This document shows, one piece after another, positions 11,684-22,691 of a stretch of 64,000 nucleotides of DNA (within the stretch, counting starts at the first letter, position 1; every line of letters begins with the position of its first letter). Position numbers and translations under genes: made by a program. The notes beneath the pieces were generated by a model that worked only from the letters and a program-made list of their open reading frames with translations, did not search any database and was not told the origin of the DNA. Origin of the DNA: Coxiella-like endosymbiont (GTDB taxonomy: Bacteria > Pseudomonadota > Gammaproteobacteria > Coxiellales > Coxiellaceae). Location: NCBI RefSeq assembly GCF_024730665.1, contig NZ_CP084737.1, forward strand, positions 889,501 through 953,500. The letters are read 5' to 3'.

Positions 11684-12457
11684 ATGAGTCGTCGTCCGTT
11701 AGTTGCTGGTAATTGGAAGATGCATCATGGTACGCGAGAGAGTGTGACAGCATTATTAGAAGCGCTAAAGCACGGTTTTAAGGGCCTAGAAATGGTAGAA
11801 TTGGTTGTTTTTCCTCCTTTCGTTTTTATTGCCCATTGTGAAGCCGCTTTGATGCGTACCCAAATTTCCTGGGGAGCTCAGGATGTTTCAGAACACGAAA
11901 CTGGAGCTTATACAGGGGAAATTTCTGCATTGATGCTGAGGAATTTTCATTGTTGTTATGTCATTGTTGGGCATTCAGAGCGGCGTCAGTCTCATGGGGA
12001 AACTAGCGAGAAAGTGGCTGCTAAAGTAAGAGCGGCTCTGAAACACGGTATCCGACCAATCATTTGCGTCGGAGAAACAGAAAACGAGCGCAAAGCGGGA
12101 CAAGCATTAAAAGTGATACAAGAGCAACTTGCAGTTGTGCTGCGTATGAATGATAATCTGGTCTCACTTAAGGAAATGGTGATTGCTTATGAACCTATTT
12201 GGGCGATTGGGACCAGTAAAAATGCCTCACCAGACCAGGTTCAAGAAGTCCATGCGGCGATTCGAGCTGAATTGTATTCGTATGAAGTCACACTTGCAGA
12301 AACTATACGGATTTTATATGGTGGCAGTGTACAGTTAGATAATGCCGGTGCTTTATTTGCGATGCCTGATATTGATGGAGCACTGGTAGGTGGGGCTTCC
12401 CTGAAGGCGGAACAATTTTTACAGATAGGACAGCAATGCAACCGTCAGTTTCATTGA
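11684..12457 (+). CDS. tpiA: triosephosphate isomerase
   Basis: It interconverts dihydroxyacetone phosphate and glyceraldehyde 3-phosphate. 257 residues, normal for bacteria. Catalytic residues: Lys in GNWKM (residue 12), His in VGHSERR (about 97), Glu in [10 protein letters not shown] (about 169). The phosphate-binding loops GGSVQ and GALVGGASL are intact. ATG 11684 has AGAGGG 6 bases upstream. It overlaps secG by 22 bp, the usual tpiA-secG pair in gammaproteobacteria. Confidence 0.98.
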   Translation: MSRRPLVAGNWKMHHGTRESVTALLEALKHGFKGLEMVELVVFPPFVFIAHCEAALMRTQISWGAQDVSEHETGAYTGEISALMLRNFHCCYVIVGHSERRQSHGETSEKVAAKVRAALKHGIRPIICVGETENERKAGQALKVIQEQLAVVLRMNDNLVSLKEMVIAYEPIWAIGTSKNASPDQVQEVHAAIRAELYSYEVTLAETIRILYGGSVQLDNAGALFAMPDIDGALVGGASLKAEQFLQIGQQCNRQFH

Positions 12458-12768
12458 TACATGTTCTGATCGCCGTTTTCATTATTGCCCTCGTGTTGTT
12501 ACAGCACGGGAGAGGCGCTGGCGTGGATATGGGCTTTAGTAGTGGCGCTTCAAATACTGTGTTTGGTAGCTCGGGTGCTACGCCGTTTTTAATAAAAGTG
12601 ACGATTTTTTTAGCGGCTGGTTTTTTTGCTACGAGTATTGGACTCAGTTATTTAGCATCACGCCAGTTAAAAGACGCGATAAAAGTGTCACCCTTGCGAT
12701 CAGCGCTATTTAAAAATTTTCAGTCTGGGATTAGTACTCGTTCTCCTTACGTAACGCCGAAGTGGTGA
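12436..12768 (+). CDS. secG: SecYEG translocase subunit SecG
   Basis: Small auxiliary subunit of the SecYEG protein-export channel. 110 residues with two membrane helices (about 8-25 and 52-72) around the family loop [32 protein letters not shown], matching the conserved GxGADMGxxFGxGxSxTxFGSxG pattern. After residue 75 the sequence is unlike SecG, and the stop lies 13 bp inside tRNA-Leu. A one-base shift near the A4 run at about 12673 would instead give a stop near 12712, before the tRNA. The C-terminus is therefore uncertain. Confidence 0.88.
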   Translation: MQPSVSLIHVLIAVFIIALVLLQHGRGAGVDMGFSSGASNTVFGSSGATPFLIKVTIFLAAGFFATSIGLSYLASRQLKDAIKVSPLRSALFKNFQSGISTRSPYVTPKW

Positions 12769-12840
12769 AACTGGTAGACACGCTGTCTTGAGGGGGTAGT
12801 GGGGAAACCCGTGTCGGTTCGAGTCCGGCCTTCGGCACCA
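12756..12840 (+). tRNA. tRNA-Leu (anticodon GAG)
   Basis: 85 nt. Acceptor GCCGAAG pairs with CTTCGGC, the D arm contains GGTAGACACG, the anticodon loop is TTGAGGG with anticodon GAG (reads CTC/CTT), there is a long variable arm as expected for Leu, the T loop is GGTTCGAGTCC, and the CCA end is encoded. tRNA-Leu between secG and nuoA is a common gammaproteobacterial arrangement. Confidence 0.95.
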
Positions 12841-12906
12841 GTTTGTGGACGGAAGGCTTAATATGCTGCACAATGATTATCTACACACAGTTAATATAAA
12901 GGGCCA

Positions 12907-13269
12907 TTGATTTTGTTAGCATATTATTTTCCTATTTTAATATTTATTGGCGTTGGACTATTTATTGGTTTCCTTGCTTTGTGGTTGGGGTGGTTTTTGG
13001 GGCCTAGATGTCCCTACAAAGCCAAATTATCTCCTTACGAATGTGGTTTTGAGGCATTTCAGGATGCTCGTTTGCCTTTTGATGTTCGTTTTTATTTAGT
13101 TGCTATTCTTTTTATTATCTTTGATATAGAAACAGCTTTTTTGTTTCCTTGGGCTATTGTGTTGCGACACATCGCTTGGAGCGGCTTTTGGGCAATGATG
13201 ATCTTTCTTGCCATCCTGTTTGTTGGATTTGTTTATGAATGGAAGCGCGGTGCTTTAGAGTGGGAATGA
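12907..13269 (+). CDS. nuoA: NADH-quinone oxidoreductase subunit A
   Basis: Membrane subunit of complex I next to the quinone site. 120 residues with three predicted helices (about 4-26, 62-84, 90-112) and the conserved cytoplasmic loop with [39 protein letters not shown]. The start is TTG 12907 (no ATG in frame fits the length). It is the first gene of a complete nuoA-N operon. The stop overlaps the nuoB start. Confidence 0.95.
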   Translation: MILLAYYFPILIFIGVGLFIGFLALWLGWFLGPRCPYKAKLSPYECGFEAFQDARLPFDVRFYLVAILFIIFDIETAFLFPWAIVLRHIAWSGFWAMMIFLAILFVGFVYEWKRGALEWE

Positions 13270-13772
13270 AGATGAAATATCAACTGACTAAAGAAGGTTT
13301 TTTGCTGACTTCTGTGGATGATTTGATGCGGTGGGCACGTAGTAGTTCATTATGGCCAATGACTTTTGGATTAGCTTGTTGCGCTATCGAAATGATGCAC
13401 TGCGCTTCATCTCGATATGACCTTGATCGTTTCGGCGCTGGGTTATTTCGACCCAGTCCTCGCCAATCTGACGTAATGATTATAGCAGGTACGCTTTGTA
13501 ACAAGATGGCACCAGCACTGCGTAAAGTCTATGATCAAATGGCGGAACCGCGCTGGGTAATTTCGATGGGTTCATGTGCGAATGGTGGTGGGTATTATCA
13601 TTATGCTTATTCGGTAGTCCGTGGTTGTGATCGTATTGTACCAGTAGATATATATGTACCTGGCTGTCCACCAACAGCAGAAGCTTTACTTTACGGCATT
13701 ATACAACTGCGTAATAAAATTCGTTATCCCAATATTTTTGATCGTCGAGTAGCGGTTTCTGTTGACTCTTGA
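13266..13772 (+). CDS. nuoB: NADH-quinone oxidoreductase subunit B
   Basis: Holds the terminal [4Fe-4S] cluster N2 that reduces quinone. About 168 residues. Cluster ligands: the Cys pair in [10 protein letters not shown], Cys in MGSCANGGG and Cys in [18 protein letters not shown] 13266 overlaps the nuoA stop (ATGA) and is preferred over the in-frame upstream ATG 13239 inside nuoA; ATG 13272 is also possible. A 109-bp spacer separates it from nuoC. Confidence 0.96.
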   Translation: MKMKYQLTKEGFLLTSVDDLMRWARSSSLWPMTFGLACCAIEMMHCASSRYDLDRFGAGLFRPSPRQSDVMIIAGTLCNKMAPALRKVYDQMAEPRWVISMGSCANGGGYYHYAYSVVRGCDRIVPVDIYVPGCPPTAEALLYGIIQLRNKIRYPNIFDRRVAVSVDS

Positions 13773-13881
13773 TCTTCTTAATCAAGCCCATGGACTTGTT
13801 CATTGGTGCAGTTTATACAAAGAAAAGCCTGTTCTTAGCACAGGAGAAATCACTGATCATGAAGATATCTAGGAAAAAGTA

Positions 13882-14565
13882 ATGGCTGATAATCAAACAC
13901 TCGTAAGTCTGGTTGAAGACCATTTCAGTTCACAAGTAGAAAACGTAAATGGTAGTCTTGATATTGTGACTGTGGAATTATCAACCAATTATCTTCTGGA
14001 AGTTGGCATAGCATTGCGGGATAATCCTTTATTTAAATTTGAATTGTTGCTCGATATTTGTGGTGTGGATTATTTAAAATATGGCGTTAGCCATTGGCGT
14101 ACAGAGGAAACAACCAATACGGGATTTAGTCGTGGTTATAGTAGTGATCAGTTAGAACAAATAATTCCGTGGAATAAACCTCGATTTTCGGTGGTTTATC
14201 ATTTGCTATCGATTACTAATAATCATCGGCTTCGCTTAAAAATTTATGTTGATGGTGAACCACCTTTGGTGCCTTCGGTAATTAAAATATGGAATTCTGC
14301 GGATTGGTATGAGCGAGAAGCATTTGATTTATTCGGAATCGTATTTGATGGTCATCCCGATTTGCGGCGATTATTAACCGATTATGGTTTTGTGGGTCAT
14401 CCTTTCCGAAAAGATTTTCCCTTGATTGGTGAGGTTGAGCTTCGTTATGATGCAGAACAACAACGTTGCGTTTATGAGCCCGTCAGTATTCAACCGCGCG
14501 TCATCATGCCTAAAGTAATCCGCATGGATAACCGTTACGAAAAGTGTGAAGAAAACAATGACTGA
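13882..14565 (+). CDS. nuoC: NADH-quinone oxidoreductase subunit C
   Basis: Hydrophilic 30-kDa-type subunit of the connecting arm. 227 residues. The family signature [49 protein letters not shown] is complete near residues 136-190. An internal segment at residues 75-92 ([18 protein letters not shown]) looks like a lineage-specific insertion loop. Separate from nuoD, unlike the fused NuoCD of enterics; the two overlap slightly. Confidence 0.95.
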   Translation: MADNQTLVSLVEDHFSSQVENVNGSLDIVTVELSTNYLLEVGIALRDNPLFKFELLLDICGVDYLKYGVSHWRTEETTNTGFSRGYSSDQLEQIIPWNKPRFSVVYHLLSITNNHRLRLKIYVDGEPPLVPSVIKIWNSADWYEREAFDLFGIVFDGHPDLRRLLTDYGFVGHPFRKDFPLIGEVELRYDAEQQRCVYEPVSIQPRVIMPKVIRMDNRYEKCEENND

Positions 14566-15810
14566 AGTCCGTAATCACACATTTAATTTTGGACCACAAC
14601 ATCCCGCGGCTCATGGTGTGTTGCGTCTGATTGTCGAAGTCGATGGTGAAGTGGTTCAACGAGTAGATCCACATATTGGATTTCTTCACCGCGCGACAGA
14701 AAAATTAGCCGAAAGCAAGCCATATAATCAATCAATTGGTTACATGGATCGTTTAGACTATGTTTCGATGATGGCTAATGAACACGGTTATGTGTTGGCC
14801 GTTGAAAAATTATTAAAAGTCGATCCACCGATCCGCGCAAAATATATTCGCACAATGTTTGATGAAATTACACGAATACTAAACCATTTATTATGGTTGG
14901 GAGCGCATGCGTTAGATATAGGTGCAATGACTATTTTTCTTTATTGTTTTCGTGAGAGGGAGGATTTAATGGATTGCTATGAAGCAGTCTCAGGTGCACG
15001 CATGCATGCTACTTATTATCGCCCGGGCGGTGTTTATCGCGATTTACCCGATAGCATGCCGAAATACAAACCTTCTCGCTGGCATAATAAAAAAGAAGTA
15101 AAAAAATGAATGAAGCTCGCGAGGGGTCGCTGCTTGATTTTATTTGGGATTTTACTGAACGGTTTCCAAAATTAATGGATGAATACGAAACGTTATTAAC
15201 GGATAACCGAATTTGGAAACAGCGCACAGTGGGCATTGGTGTTATTTCACCAGAGCGAGCATTGCAATTAGGCTTTACGGGCCCCCTTTTGCGTGCTTCA
15301 GGGGTGGAATGGGATCTTCGGAAAAAGCAACCCTATGCGGTTTATGATCGCATCGATTTTGACATACCAGTCGGTCGGGAAGGAGATTGTTACGACCGTT
15401 ATTTAGTTCGTATGGAAGAGATGCGCCAATCCACTCAGATTATCCGTCAATGCATAGAATGGCTACGCAAAAATCCAGGGCCAATTATGATTAACGATTG
15501 TAAAATCGTACCTCCAAGTCGAGAAATGATGAAACGCGATATGGAATCCTTAATTCATCATTTTAAATTATTTACAGAAGGATACGTGGTTCCCGAAGGT
15601 GAAGCTTATGCTGCGGTAGAGCAGCCGAAGGGGGAATTTGGTGTTTACATCGTTTCCGATGGTGCTAACAAGCCTTATCGAGTTAAAGTGCGTTCAGCAA
15701 GTTATCCGCATTTAGCAGCGATGAATGAGATGTGTCGTGGACATATGATATCAGATTTAGTCGCAATTATTTCGAGTATTGATATCGTATTCGGCGAGAT
15801 AGATCGATAA
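14558..15810 (+). CDS. nuoD: NADH-quinone oxidoreductase subunit D, one frame break
   Basis: 49-kDa-type subunit that forms the quinone-binding cavity with NuoB. The N-terminus has [16 protein letters not shown] (quinone-site His and Tyr region). Further motifs are [43 protein letters not shown] and the C-terminal FGEIDR. The frame breaks in the A7 run at 15100-15106: the first part ends in a stop, and the second part continues with [12 protein letters not shown] one base earlier, so an A8 run would restore about 417 residues. Nothing else is damaged. ATG 14546 is an alternative start. Confidence 0.92.
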
Positions 15811-16334
15811 TGCATCACGTAGAGGAACAATTTAAAATTGATGCCTCAGTCGCCAAAGAAATTGATCAATGGATTGTTAAATATCCACTAGAACAAAAAC
15901 GCTCAGCAGTTATACCGGCCTTAATATTTGTACAAAAGCAAAATAAGGGATGGTTAAGTAAAGCGGCAATGAATGCGGTTGCAGATTATTTAGGATTACC
16001 TCGAGTGTGGATTTATGAAGTAGCCACCTTTTACGATTTATACAATCTCGAACCGATCGGTAAACATAAAATTAGCATTTGTCAGAATGTGTCGTGTTTT
16101 TTAATGGGAAGTGATGTTATTGTTAACTGCGTTAAAAAACGTTTACTCATTGATTTTAATGAGACAACTACAGATGGTTTGTTTACGTTAAAGAGTGTGG
16201 AATGTATGGCCGCTTGCGGAGGCGCACCCATGTGTCAAATTGACGATCAAAGATATCACGAAAATTTAACGCCCGAAAAAATACTGACCATAATTGATAA
16301 ATTAGAGCGAGAGTCAAAAACTAATGCTCACTAA
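15810..16334 (+). CDS. nuoE: NADH-quinone oxidoreductase subunit E
   Basis: 24-kDa-type thioredoxin-fold subunit carrying [2Fe-2S] cluster N1a in the NADH-dehydrogenase module. 174 residues. Ligands: two Cys in [10 protein letters not shown] (about residues 91 and 96) and two in [15 protein letters not shown]. The upstream [15 protein letters not shown] motif is typical. The start overlaps the nuoD stop (TAATG). The end overlaps nuoF by 11 bp. Confidence 0.95.
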   Translation: MHHVEEQFKIDASVAKEIDQWIVKYPLEQKRSAVIPALIFVQKQNKGWLSKAAMNAVADYLGLPRVWIYEVATFYDLYNLEPIGKHKISICQNVSCFLMGSDVIVNCVKKRLLIDFNETTTDGLFTLKSVECMAACGGAPMCQIDDQRYHENLTPEKILTIIDKLERESKTNAH

Positions 16335-17609
16335 TGCAGTATGTTACCGTACTTTGCACTTACAAGAACCGTGGACGCTAACGTCCTATGAAAGCGTTGG
16401 CGGCTATAAAATATTGCGAAAAATTATTAAAGAAAAAACATCATCGGAAAATATCATTAATGAAATAAAAGAATCTGCTTTGCGGGGTCGGGGCGGCGCT
16501 GGATTTCCGACTGGTTTAAAATGGAGTTTTATGCCACGCGACAAACAAGGTCAAAAATATGTAATTTGCAATTCAGATGAGAGCGAACCTGGTACATTTA
16601 AGGATCGGGATATTTTACGATTTAATCCTCATCAGGTGTTAGAAGGGATTGCGATTGCTTGTTACACTTTGGGTGCTAATGTTGGATATCATTTTTTGCG
16701 CGGTGAATTTTGGGAACCTTTTAATCGATGTGAACAAGCACTACAAGAAGCTCGTGAAAAAGGACTTCTTGGAAAGAATATATTAGATTCGGGTATAGAT
16801 ATCGAAATTTATAATCACTTTAGCGGTGGAGCGTATGTTTGTGGTGAAGAAACCGCGTTGATGAATGCATTGGAAGGCAAACGTGGTTGGCCTAGATTTA
16901 AACCCCTTTCCCTGCAAATTTTGGTTTATACGGCTGTCCAAGCAATATTAACAATACGGAAACTTATGCCTCCATACCGGTAATTTTAGAAAAGGGTGGT
17001 AAATGGTTTTCGGATTTGGCATTGGCACCACCAAAAAGTGGTGGTATGAAAATATTTTCCATTAGCGGTCACGTGGGAAAGCCGGGTAATTATGAGGTAC
17101 CGCTTGGTATTCCATTCGTTGATTTATTAGTATTAGCTGGTGGTATGCGCAAGGGAAGCGTCTTAAAAGCGGTTATTCCAGGAGGTAGCTCTATGCCGGT
17201 TTTACCCGCTGACATTATCATGAAAACGGTAATGAGTTTTGATGGACTAGTTAAGGCCGGCTCCATGTTGGGGTCCGGTGGCGTTATGGTGATGGATCAT
17301 TCGACTTGCATGGTGAAAGTACTTGAACGCATTTCTAAATTTTACATGCACGAATCGTGCGGGCAATGCACTCCCTGTCGTGAAGGAACGGGCTGGATCT
17401 ATCGTTTAGTGCATCAAATTGAAAACGCAGAAGGCACAAAGCGCGATTTAGAGCAGTTACGTCGGGTTGCCAAAGGTATTGAAGGGCGCACCATTTGTGC
17501 TTTCGGTGAAGCAGCAGCCTGGCCAGTGTCTGGCATGCTAAAACATTTTTATAAGGAATTTGAATATCATGTAACGCATAAAAAATGCATGGTTGAAAAT
17601 TATAATTGA
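16324..17609 (+). CDS. nuoF: NADH-quinone oxidoreductase subunit F, one frame break
   Basis: 51-kDa-type subunit that oxidises NADH, with FMN and cluster N3. The FMN/NADH glycine-rich stretch [15 protein letters not shown] and [16 protein letters not shown] are near residues 57-95, the conserved [24 protein letters not shown] follows, and the N3 ligands [10 protein letters not shown] lie in the C-terminal third. The frame is lost at the C4 run 16903-16906; one added C restores the expected [13 protein letters not shown] continuation, giving about 428 residues. An unusual 130-150 bp G-rich spacer separates it from nuoG. Confidence 0.92.
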
Positions 17610-17615
17610 CGGTTT

Positions 17616-17668
17616 GACCCCGGAATCCAAGAGAAGAATAGAAGGGAAGAGGCAGGGGATCCGGGGTC
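17616..17668. repeat. imperfect inverted repeat in nuoF-nuoG spacer
   Basis: GACCCCGGAATCC (17616-17628) pairs with GGATCCGGGGTC (17657-17668) with one bulged A. It lies in a strikingly purine- and G-rich spacer (17610-17739) unlike the AT-rich surroundings. Confidence 0.6.
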
Positions 17669-17757
17669 GTCGGAAGACACGCTGGGGCTGGGGGGGCTTG
17701 GTGTTGTTTTTCTGAATTCTGTGGGGAAGCTATGGGATTATGAAGGCGGACAAAAAA

Positions 17758-20119
17758 ATGGTGGAAATTGAAATCGATTGCAAGAAAACGATGGTAGAAG
17801 ATGGAGTGTCGGTTATTGAGGCAGCGGATGAAATGGGGATTTATATTCCGCGTTTTTGTTATCACAAAAAATTATCCGTCGTTGCCAATTGTCGTATGTG
17901 TTTGATAGAAGTAGATGGATCTGGAAAAACCCTGCCTGCTTGTGCTACGCCCGTGACTGCTGGTATGAAAGTTTTTACTAAATCCCAAAAAACTATTGAG
18001 GCTCAACGTGCTGTCATGGAATTTTTATTGATCAATCACCCATTGGATTGTCCTATCTGCGATCAAGGTGGTGAGTGTGAATTACAAGATATCGCGATGG
18101 GTTTCGGTCGTTCAGATTCCAATTACGATAAAGCTAAACGGGCGGTATTTAGCGACAATATTGGTCCACTAGTAGAAACTGAAATGACTCGTTGCATTCA
18201 ATGTACGCGATGTGTGCGTTTTGGTGAAGAAATTGCAGGATTGCCCGAATTGGGCGTGATTAATCGTGGGGAAAAGGAAGCGATTTCTACCTATGTTAAG
18301 CATTTTATACAATCAGAGTTGTCTGGGAATATTATTGACATTTGCCCTGTAGGTGCATTGACGGATAGACCGGCGCGTTATCGAGGGCGTGGGTGGGAAT
18401 ATCGTGAAAATGCTGCGGTTGCACCGCATGATTGCGTGGGGGGTAATATTTTTTCATACACGCTGGCAACAATATGTGCCGCAACGGGTGGTTGTGCGCG
18501 CAGTACCGCGTGAAAATGATGCAGTGAATGAAATCTGGATGAGTGATCGTGATCGTTTTAGTCATTTTGGTTTATATCATGAATCTAGAATTTATCAGCC
18601 AAAAATAAAAATTAACGGGAAGTGGGTGGAGGTGTCTTGGAAAGAAGCGATGACGGCAGTAAAAGTGAAAACAGAGGCGTTAATTAAAAAACAGTGTGCT
18701 TCACAAATTGGCGCGTTGATATCGTCAAGCGCCACTACTGAAGAACATTATTTATTGCAAAAATGGCTTCGTGGTTTGGGGAGCCAGAATATCGATCATC
18801 GTATTCGTTGGCAAGATTTTCGGGATCAAAATGTGTTTCCCGCCTTTCCTAGTTTAGGCTTACCCATTGCCGACATCGAGAATTTAAACGTAATTTTATT
18901 AATTGGTTCATGTGTTCGATTTGAACAACCGTTAATTAGCCACCGTATTAATAAAGCCTGTTCAGAAGGCGCAAAAATTTTAGTGATTAACCCAATGGAT
19001 TATCCGTTTGTTTTTAGAGTGGATAAAAAAATCATTGTTTCGCCGCAGAAGTTACTCGGAGTACTTCATACAATGGCAAATGAAAAATCACATGTCATTA
19101 TAGAAACGCTAAAAAAAGCTAAAAAATCGGCGATCTTTCTCGGAGAACACGCGCTTCATCATGCAGAGGCGTCTGAAATTCGTGCATGGGCACATTTTAT
19201 TGGAGAAAAATGTGGAGCAAGTGTGGGTCTTCTTACAGAAGGGAGTAACAGTGCTGGGGCTTGGTTAGTTGGTGCCGTACCCCACCGTGGACCAGCAGGT
19301 GAATCATTAGATTCTCCGGGTCTTGATGCAAAAGCGATGCTAACAACTGATCCTTTGAAAATTTACTTTTTATTAAACTTCGAACCTGAACTAGATTGTG
19401 CCTATGCGGCAGAAGCCAAGCGTACATTGATGAATGCTGAATTTGTGGTTTGCTTAACGACGTTCCGTAGTGCAGAAATGGAATCTTATGCGGATATTCT
19501 TTTACCTATTGCGCCATTTTCTGAATCGGGCGGAACATTTGTTAACGTAGAGGGACGTTGGCAATCGTATGTACCAGTAAGTGCGCCAGAAAATGATTCT
19601 CAACCAGCATGGAAAGTGCTCCGAATTTTAGGGAATTTTTTTGAGTTGCCCGGATTTAACTATAAGACACTTCAAGAAGTACAGGACGTAGTCATTCTAG
19701 AAACCAATGCTATTACTCTCGCGCAGGCGGAAAGTCAGCAAATTAAAAAATCATTTTTTTCGCTGACTTTCCGCCTGCGCGAGAGTAATAGCATTGGTAA
19801 GTCCTACCTAACTCGTCTTGCTCCATGGCCGATGTTTTGTGTTGATAATATAGTTCGCCGTTCTCAACCTTTACAAGAAACTTTAGCGGATCGATTAAAC
19901 AATATTCGCCTCAATGAAAACACTGCTTCCCGACTAAATCTCACAGCAGGTAATCCCGTGACGGCAATTCAGGGGGAAAGCCGGGTGACATTACCGTTGG
20001 TGATTGACGAACGCTTAGCTGATGATACAGTTTTGTTAGCTTCAGGATTGATCGTAACTTCGGGTTTTGGTCAGGCAGAAACAGTGATCACCTTGGAAAG
20101 AGGTGATTGTGGTAGATAA
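17758..20119 (+). CDS. nuoG: NADH-quinone oxidoreductase subunit G, one frame break
   Basis: 75-kDa-type subunit, about 787 residues. Domains: N-terminal [2Fe-2S] ferredoxin domain (Cys in PRFCYH, NCRMC, LPACATP), the His/Cys-ligated cluster N5 segment ([18 protein letters not shown]), cluster N4 ligands ([10 protein letters not shown] ... CPVGAL), then a molybdopterin-oxidoreductase-like domain. ATG 17758 is chosen for the AAGGCGG upstream; ATG 17740 also fits. The frame shifts at the T6 run 18449-18454, where T5 or T8 would restore it. A perfect 37-bp-arm inverted repeat (19703-19798) is translated in frame in a linker before [14 protein letters not shown]. The end overlaps nuoH. Confidence 0.9.
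19703..19798. repeat. 37-bp perfect inverted repeat inside nuoG coding sequence
   Basis: The left arm 19703-19739 and right arm 19762-19798 are exact reverse complements, separated by 22 AT-rich bases. The whole element is 96 bp, a multiple of three, and both arms are translated in frame: [12 protein letters not shown] on the left, [13 protein letters not shown] on the right. It sits in a variable linker of NuoG, so the protein can probably tolerate it. Confidence 0.95.
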
Positions 20120-21131
20120 AATCCTTATATTGATTTGGATTATTATTAAAATCATTATTATTTTGATTCCTATACTAATCTTCGTTGCGTTTTTAACTTT
20201 TGCTGAACGAAAAGTAATTAGTTATATTCAGGCGCGTGTTGGGCCTAATCAAGTTGGTTTTCATGGTTTTGCGCAACCAATTGCTGATGTATTTAAGTTA
20301 TTATTCAAGGAAATTATAGTTCCTACTTCTTCTAACCGTTATCTTTATTTTATTGCACCGGTTTTATCTTTAGCTCCTGCTTTGGTGGCGTGGTCGGTGA
20401 TTCCTTTCGCCAAAGGATGGGTATTGACTAACGTGAATGCGGGTTTACTTTTTTTATTTTCAATGTCCTCGTTGGGTGTGTACGGCATTTTGGTAGCGGG
20501 GTGGGCTTCTAATTCTAAGTATGCGTTTTTTGGTGCCTTACGTTCTGCAGCTCAAGTTATTTCTTATGAAATCCCGATGGGTTTTGCTTTAGTGGGAGTA
20601 TTGATTGCAGCAGGAACAATGAATTTACAAGATATCGTGTTACGACAAGCGGGAGGAATTTGGCACTGGTTTTGGTTACCGTTGCTGCCTTTATTTTTGG
20701 TGTATTGGATTACAGCAGTAGCAGAAACAAATCGTGCGCCGTTTGACGTTGCCGAAGGTGAGTCTGAGATTGTAGCTGGTTTTCATGTAGAATATTCGGG
20801 CATTACGTTTGCGCTTTTCTTTTTAGCTGAATACTCCAACATGGTTTTAGTATCCGCTATTATTACGGTAATTTTCTTAGGAGGATGGTTGTCGCCTTTT
20901 CAAGGAATTCCGGTATTACAGAGTGTTTTTGCCTGGATACCAGGGATCGTCTGGTTTTTATTAAAGTTATCACTTTTTATTTTTACATATTTTTGGATAC
21001 GAGCTACGTTTCCACGTTATCGTTATGACCAAATTATGCATTTTTGCTGGAAGATATTAATTCCAGTAACGTTAGTCTGGATTGTAGTTTTAGCTCTAAT
21101 AGTAGAATTTCGTTTAACGCATTGGTTTTAA
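20103..21131 (+). CDS. nuoH: NADH-quinone oxidoreductase subunit H
   Basis: Membrane subunit that joins the quinone cavity to the proton-pumping arm. 342 residues with about eight helices. Signature segments: [22 protein letters not shown] near residues 35-56, [15 protein letters not shown], and the acidic loop [29 protein letters not shown]. Start GTG 20103, overlapping nuoG by 17 bp; GTG 20109 is also possible. Confidence 0.96.
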   Translation: MIVVDKILILIWIIIKIIIILIPILIFVAFLTFAERKVISYIQARVGPNQVGFHGFAQPIADVFKLLFKEIIVPTSSNRYLYFIAPVLSLAPALVAWSVIPFAKGWVLTNVNAGLLFLFSMSSLGVYGILVAGWASNSKYAFFGALRSAAQVISYEIPMGFALVGVLIAAGTMNLQDIVLRQAGGIWHWFWLPLLPLFLVYWITAVAETNRAPFDVAEGESEIVAGFHVEYSGITFALFFLAEYSNMVLVSAIITVIFLGGWLSPFQGIPVLQSVFAWIPGIVWFLLKLSLFIFTYFWIRATFPRYRYDQIMHFCWKILIPVTLVWIVVLALIVEFRLTHWF

Positions 21132-21135
21132 TTAA

Positions 21136-21627
21136 GTGAAACGACTAAAACAGATTATTAAAAGTTTTACTCTTTGGGAGCTTCTGAAAGGGCTTTCATT
21201 AACTTTATGTTATTTTTACAAGAAAAAGGTCACCATCCATTATCCAGATGAAGAAGTTTTGAGTTCGTTTCGGTTTCGAGGTATGTTGGCTCTACGACGT
21301 TACCCGAATGGGGAAGAACGTTGTATTGCATGTAAATTATGTGAGGCGGTTTGTCCAGCTTGTGCTATTACGATTGAAGCTGGTCCTCGACAAAAAGATG
21401 GTTCACGACGGGCGACATTATATGACATTGATGCTTTTAAATGCATCAATTGTGGATTTTGTGAAGAAGCGTGCCCTGTTGATGCTATCGTTTTGACTTC
21501 TGAGATGCATTATACGATTAAAGATCGAGGTGAGAATATACTTACTAAAGAAAAATTACTAATGATCGGGGATATGTATGAAGAACGAATTGCCAAAGAT
21601 CGTGCAAAGGACAAAAAGTATCGGTAA
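21136..21627 (+). CDS. nuoI: NADH-quinone oxidoreductase subunit I
   Basis: Ferredoxin-type subunit with clusters N6a and N6b, which pass electrons to NuoB. 163 residues. Two complete [4Fe-4S] motifs: [16 protein letters not shown] and [16 protein letters not shown], the second near residues 99-114. Start GTG 21136, 4 bp after the nuoH stop. A 107-bp spacer follows. Confidence 0.96.
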   Translation: MKRLKQIIKSFTLWELLKGLSLTLCYFYKKKVTIHYPDEEVLSSFRFRGMLALRRYPNGEERCIACKLCEAVCPACAITIEAGPRQKDGSRRATLYDIDAFKCINCGFCEEACPVDAIVLTSEMHYTIKDRGENILTKEKLLMIGDMYEERIAKDRAKDKKYR

Positions 21628-21734
21628 TATTTACATTATTCTCGCGCAGAAAAGTCGAGAGCAAGGAATACTTGCTTTGGCTTTCTAAATTTTTTTGCGG
21701 GCAGGATAAAAGAGGAGAAAATTGAGTATGATTA

Positions 21735-22340
21735 ATGTTTCCTGTTTATGATGTCATATTTTTTATTTTTGCAATCGTTTTAATTTCTGCTGCTACGATG
21801 GTCGTTGTATTGCGTAATCCGGTCCATTCTGTACTTTTTGTTATGCTCGCCTTTTTTGCAAGCGCCGTTTTGTGGATGATGATGCAAGCGGAATTTTTGT
21901 CTTTAGTCTTAATATTTGTTTATTTAGGTGCGGTGATGGCGTTATTTTTATTCGTTGTCATGATGCTGAATATTGATCTTTCAAATATGGAGAAAAAATT
22001 TGTGCGGTTATTACCGTTAGGATTGCTTGCGATCTTGCTCTTAATCTCAACGATGGTAGTTGTTGTTAGGCCTCGATATTTTAGTATAGCCTCTACCACT
22101 TTACTTCTCATACCCGATCATTTTAGCAATACGAAAGCGATGGGAGTCTTACTTTATACTCATTATTTATTACCTTTTGAAATTTCTGCTGTCATTTTGT
22201 TGGTGGCTATTATTGCAGCAATTACACTTGCGTTTCATGGGCGAAAATCGAATACCAAGTCACAGTACATTCGTGAACAACTGGAAATAACTAAGGAAAA
22301 TCGCTTGCGTATGATAAAAATGAAGTCAGAAAAGTCATGA
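21735..22340 (+). CDS. nuoJ: NADH-quinone oxidoreductase subunit J
   Basis: Membrane-arm subunit (ND6 type) with the helix that couples quinone reduction to proton pumping. 201 residues and five helices. The typical [22 protein letters not shown] and [27 protein letters not shown] are present. The C-terminal 30 residues form a charged tail. It overlaps nuoK by 4 bp (ATGA). Confidence 0.94.
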   Translation: MFPVYDVIFFIFAIVLISAATMVVVLRNPVHSVLFVMLAFFASAVLWMMMQAEFLSLVLIFVYLGAVMALFLFVVMMLNIDLSNMEKKFVRLLPLGLLAILLLISTMVVVVRPRYFSIASTTLLLIPDHFSNTKAMGVLLYTHYLLPFEISAVILLVAIIAAITLAFHGRKSNTKSQYIREQLEITKENRLRMIKMKSEKS

Positions 22341-22642
22341 TACCACTAGGTTATTTTTTGATAATTAGTGCTATTTTATTTGGATTAGGATTCGCTGGCA
22401 TTATTGTTAACCGAAAAAATTTAATCTCGCTTATCATGTGTATTGAACTCATGATGTTGGCCGTGAATACAAATTTTATTGCTTTTGCGCAATATTTACA
22501 GGCATATGCAGGAGAAATATTTGTGTTTTTTATTTTAACAGTATCTGCTGCAGAGTCGGCAATTGGTCTAGCGATTTTAGTATTATTTTATCGTCACTGT
22601 GGCAGTATTAATGTGGATGATATGAATGTTTTAAAAGGATAA
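22337..22642 (+). CDS. nuoK: NADH-quinone oxidoreductase subunit K
   Basis: Small three-helix membrane subunit (ND4L type). 101 residues. Conserved Glu residues involved in proton transfer are in [13 protein letters not shown] (helix 2) and the [15 protein letters not shown] segment (helix 3). No frame break. Confidence 0.95.
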   Translation: MIPLGYFLIISAILFGLGFAGIIVNRKNLISLIMCIELMMLAVNTNFIAFAQYLQAYAGEIFVFFILTVSAAESAIGLAILVLFYRHCGSINVDDMNVLKG

Positions 22643-22691
22643 CGTAGATAAGAATGATTAGGAAGTATGTAGGGTAGAGGTAGGTAGAAAG

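Noticed and set aside
17335-17865. 176-codon open frame on the minus strand across the nuoF-nuoG junction
   Set aside because: It lies antisense to two clearly real genes, crosses their spacer and shows no motif or compositional sign of being a protein.
19703-19798. nuoG inverted repeat as ends of an insertion sequence
   Set aside because: The spacer is only 22 bp, there is no transposase, no target duplication could be seen, and the reading frame is kept.
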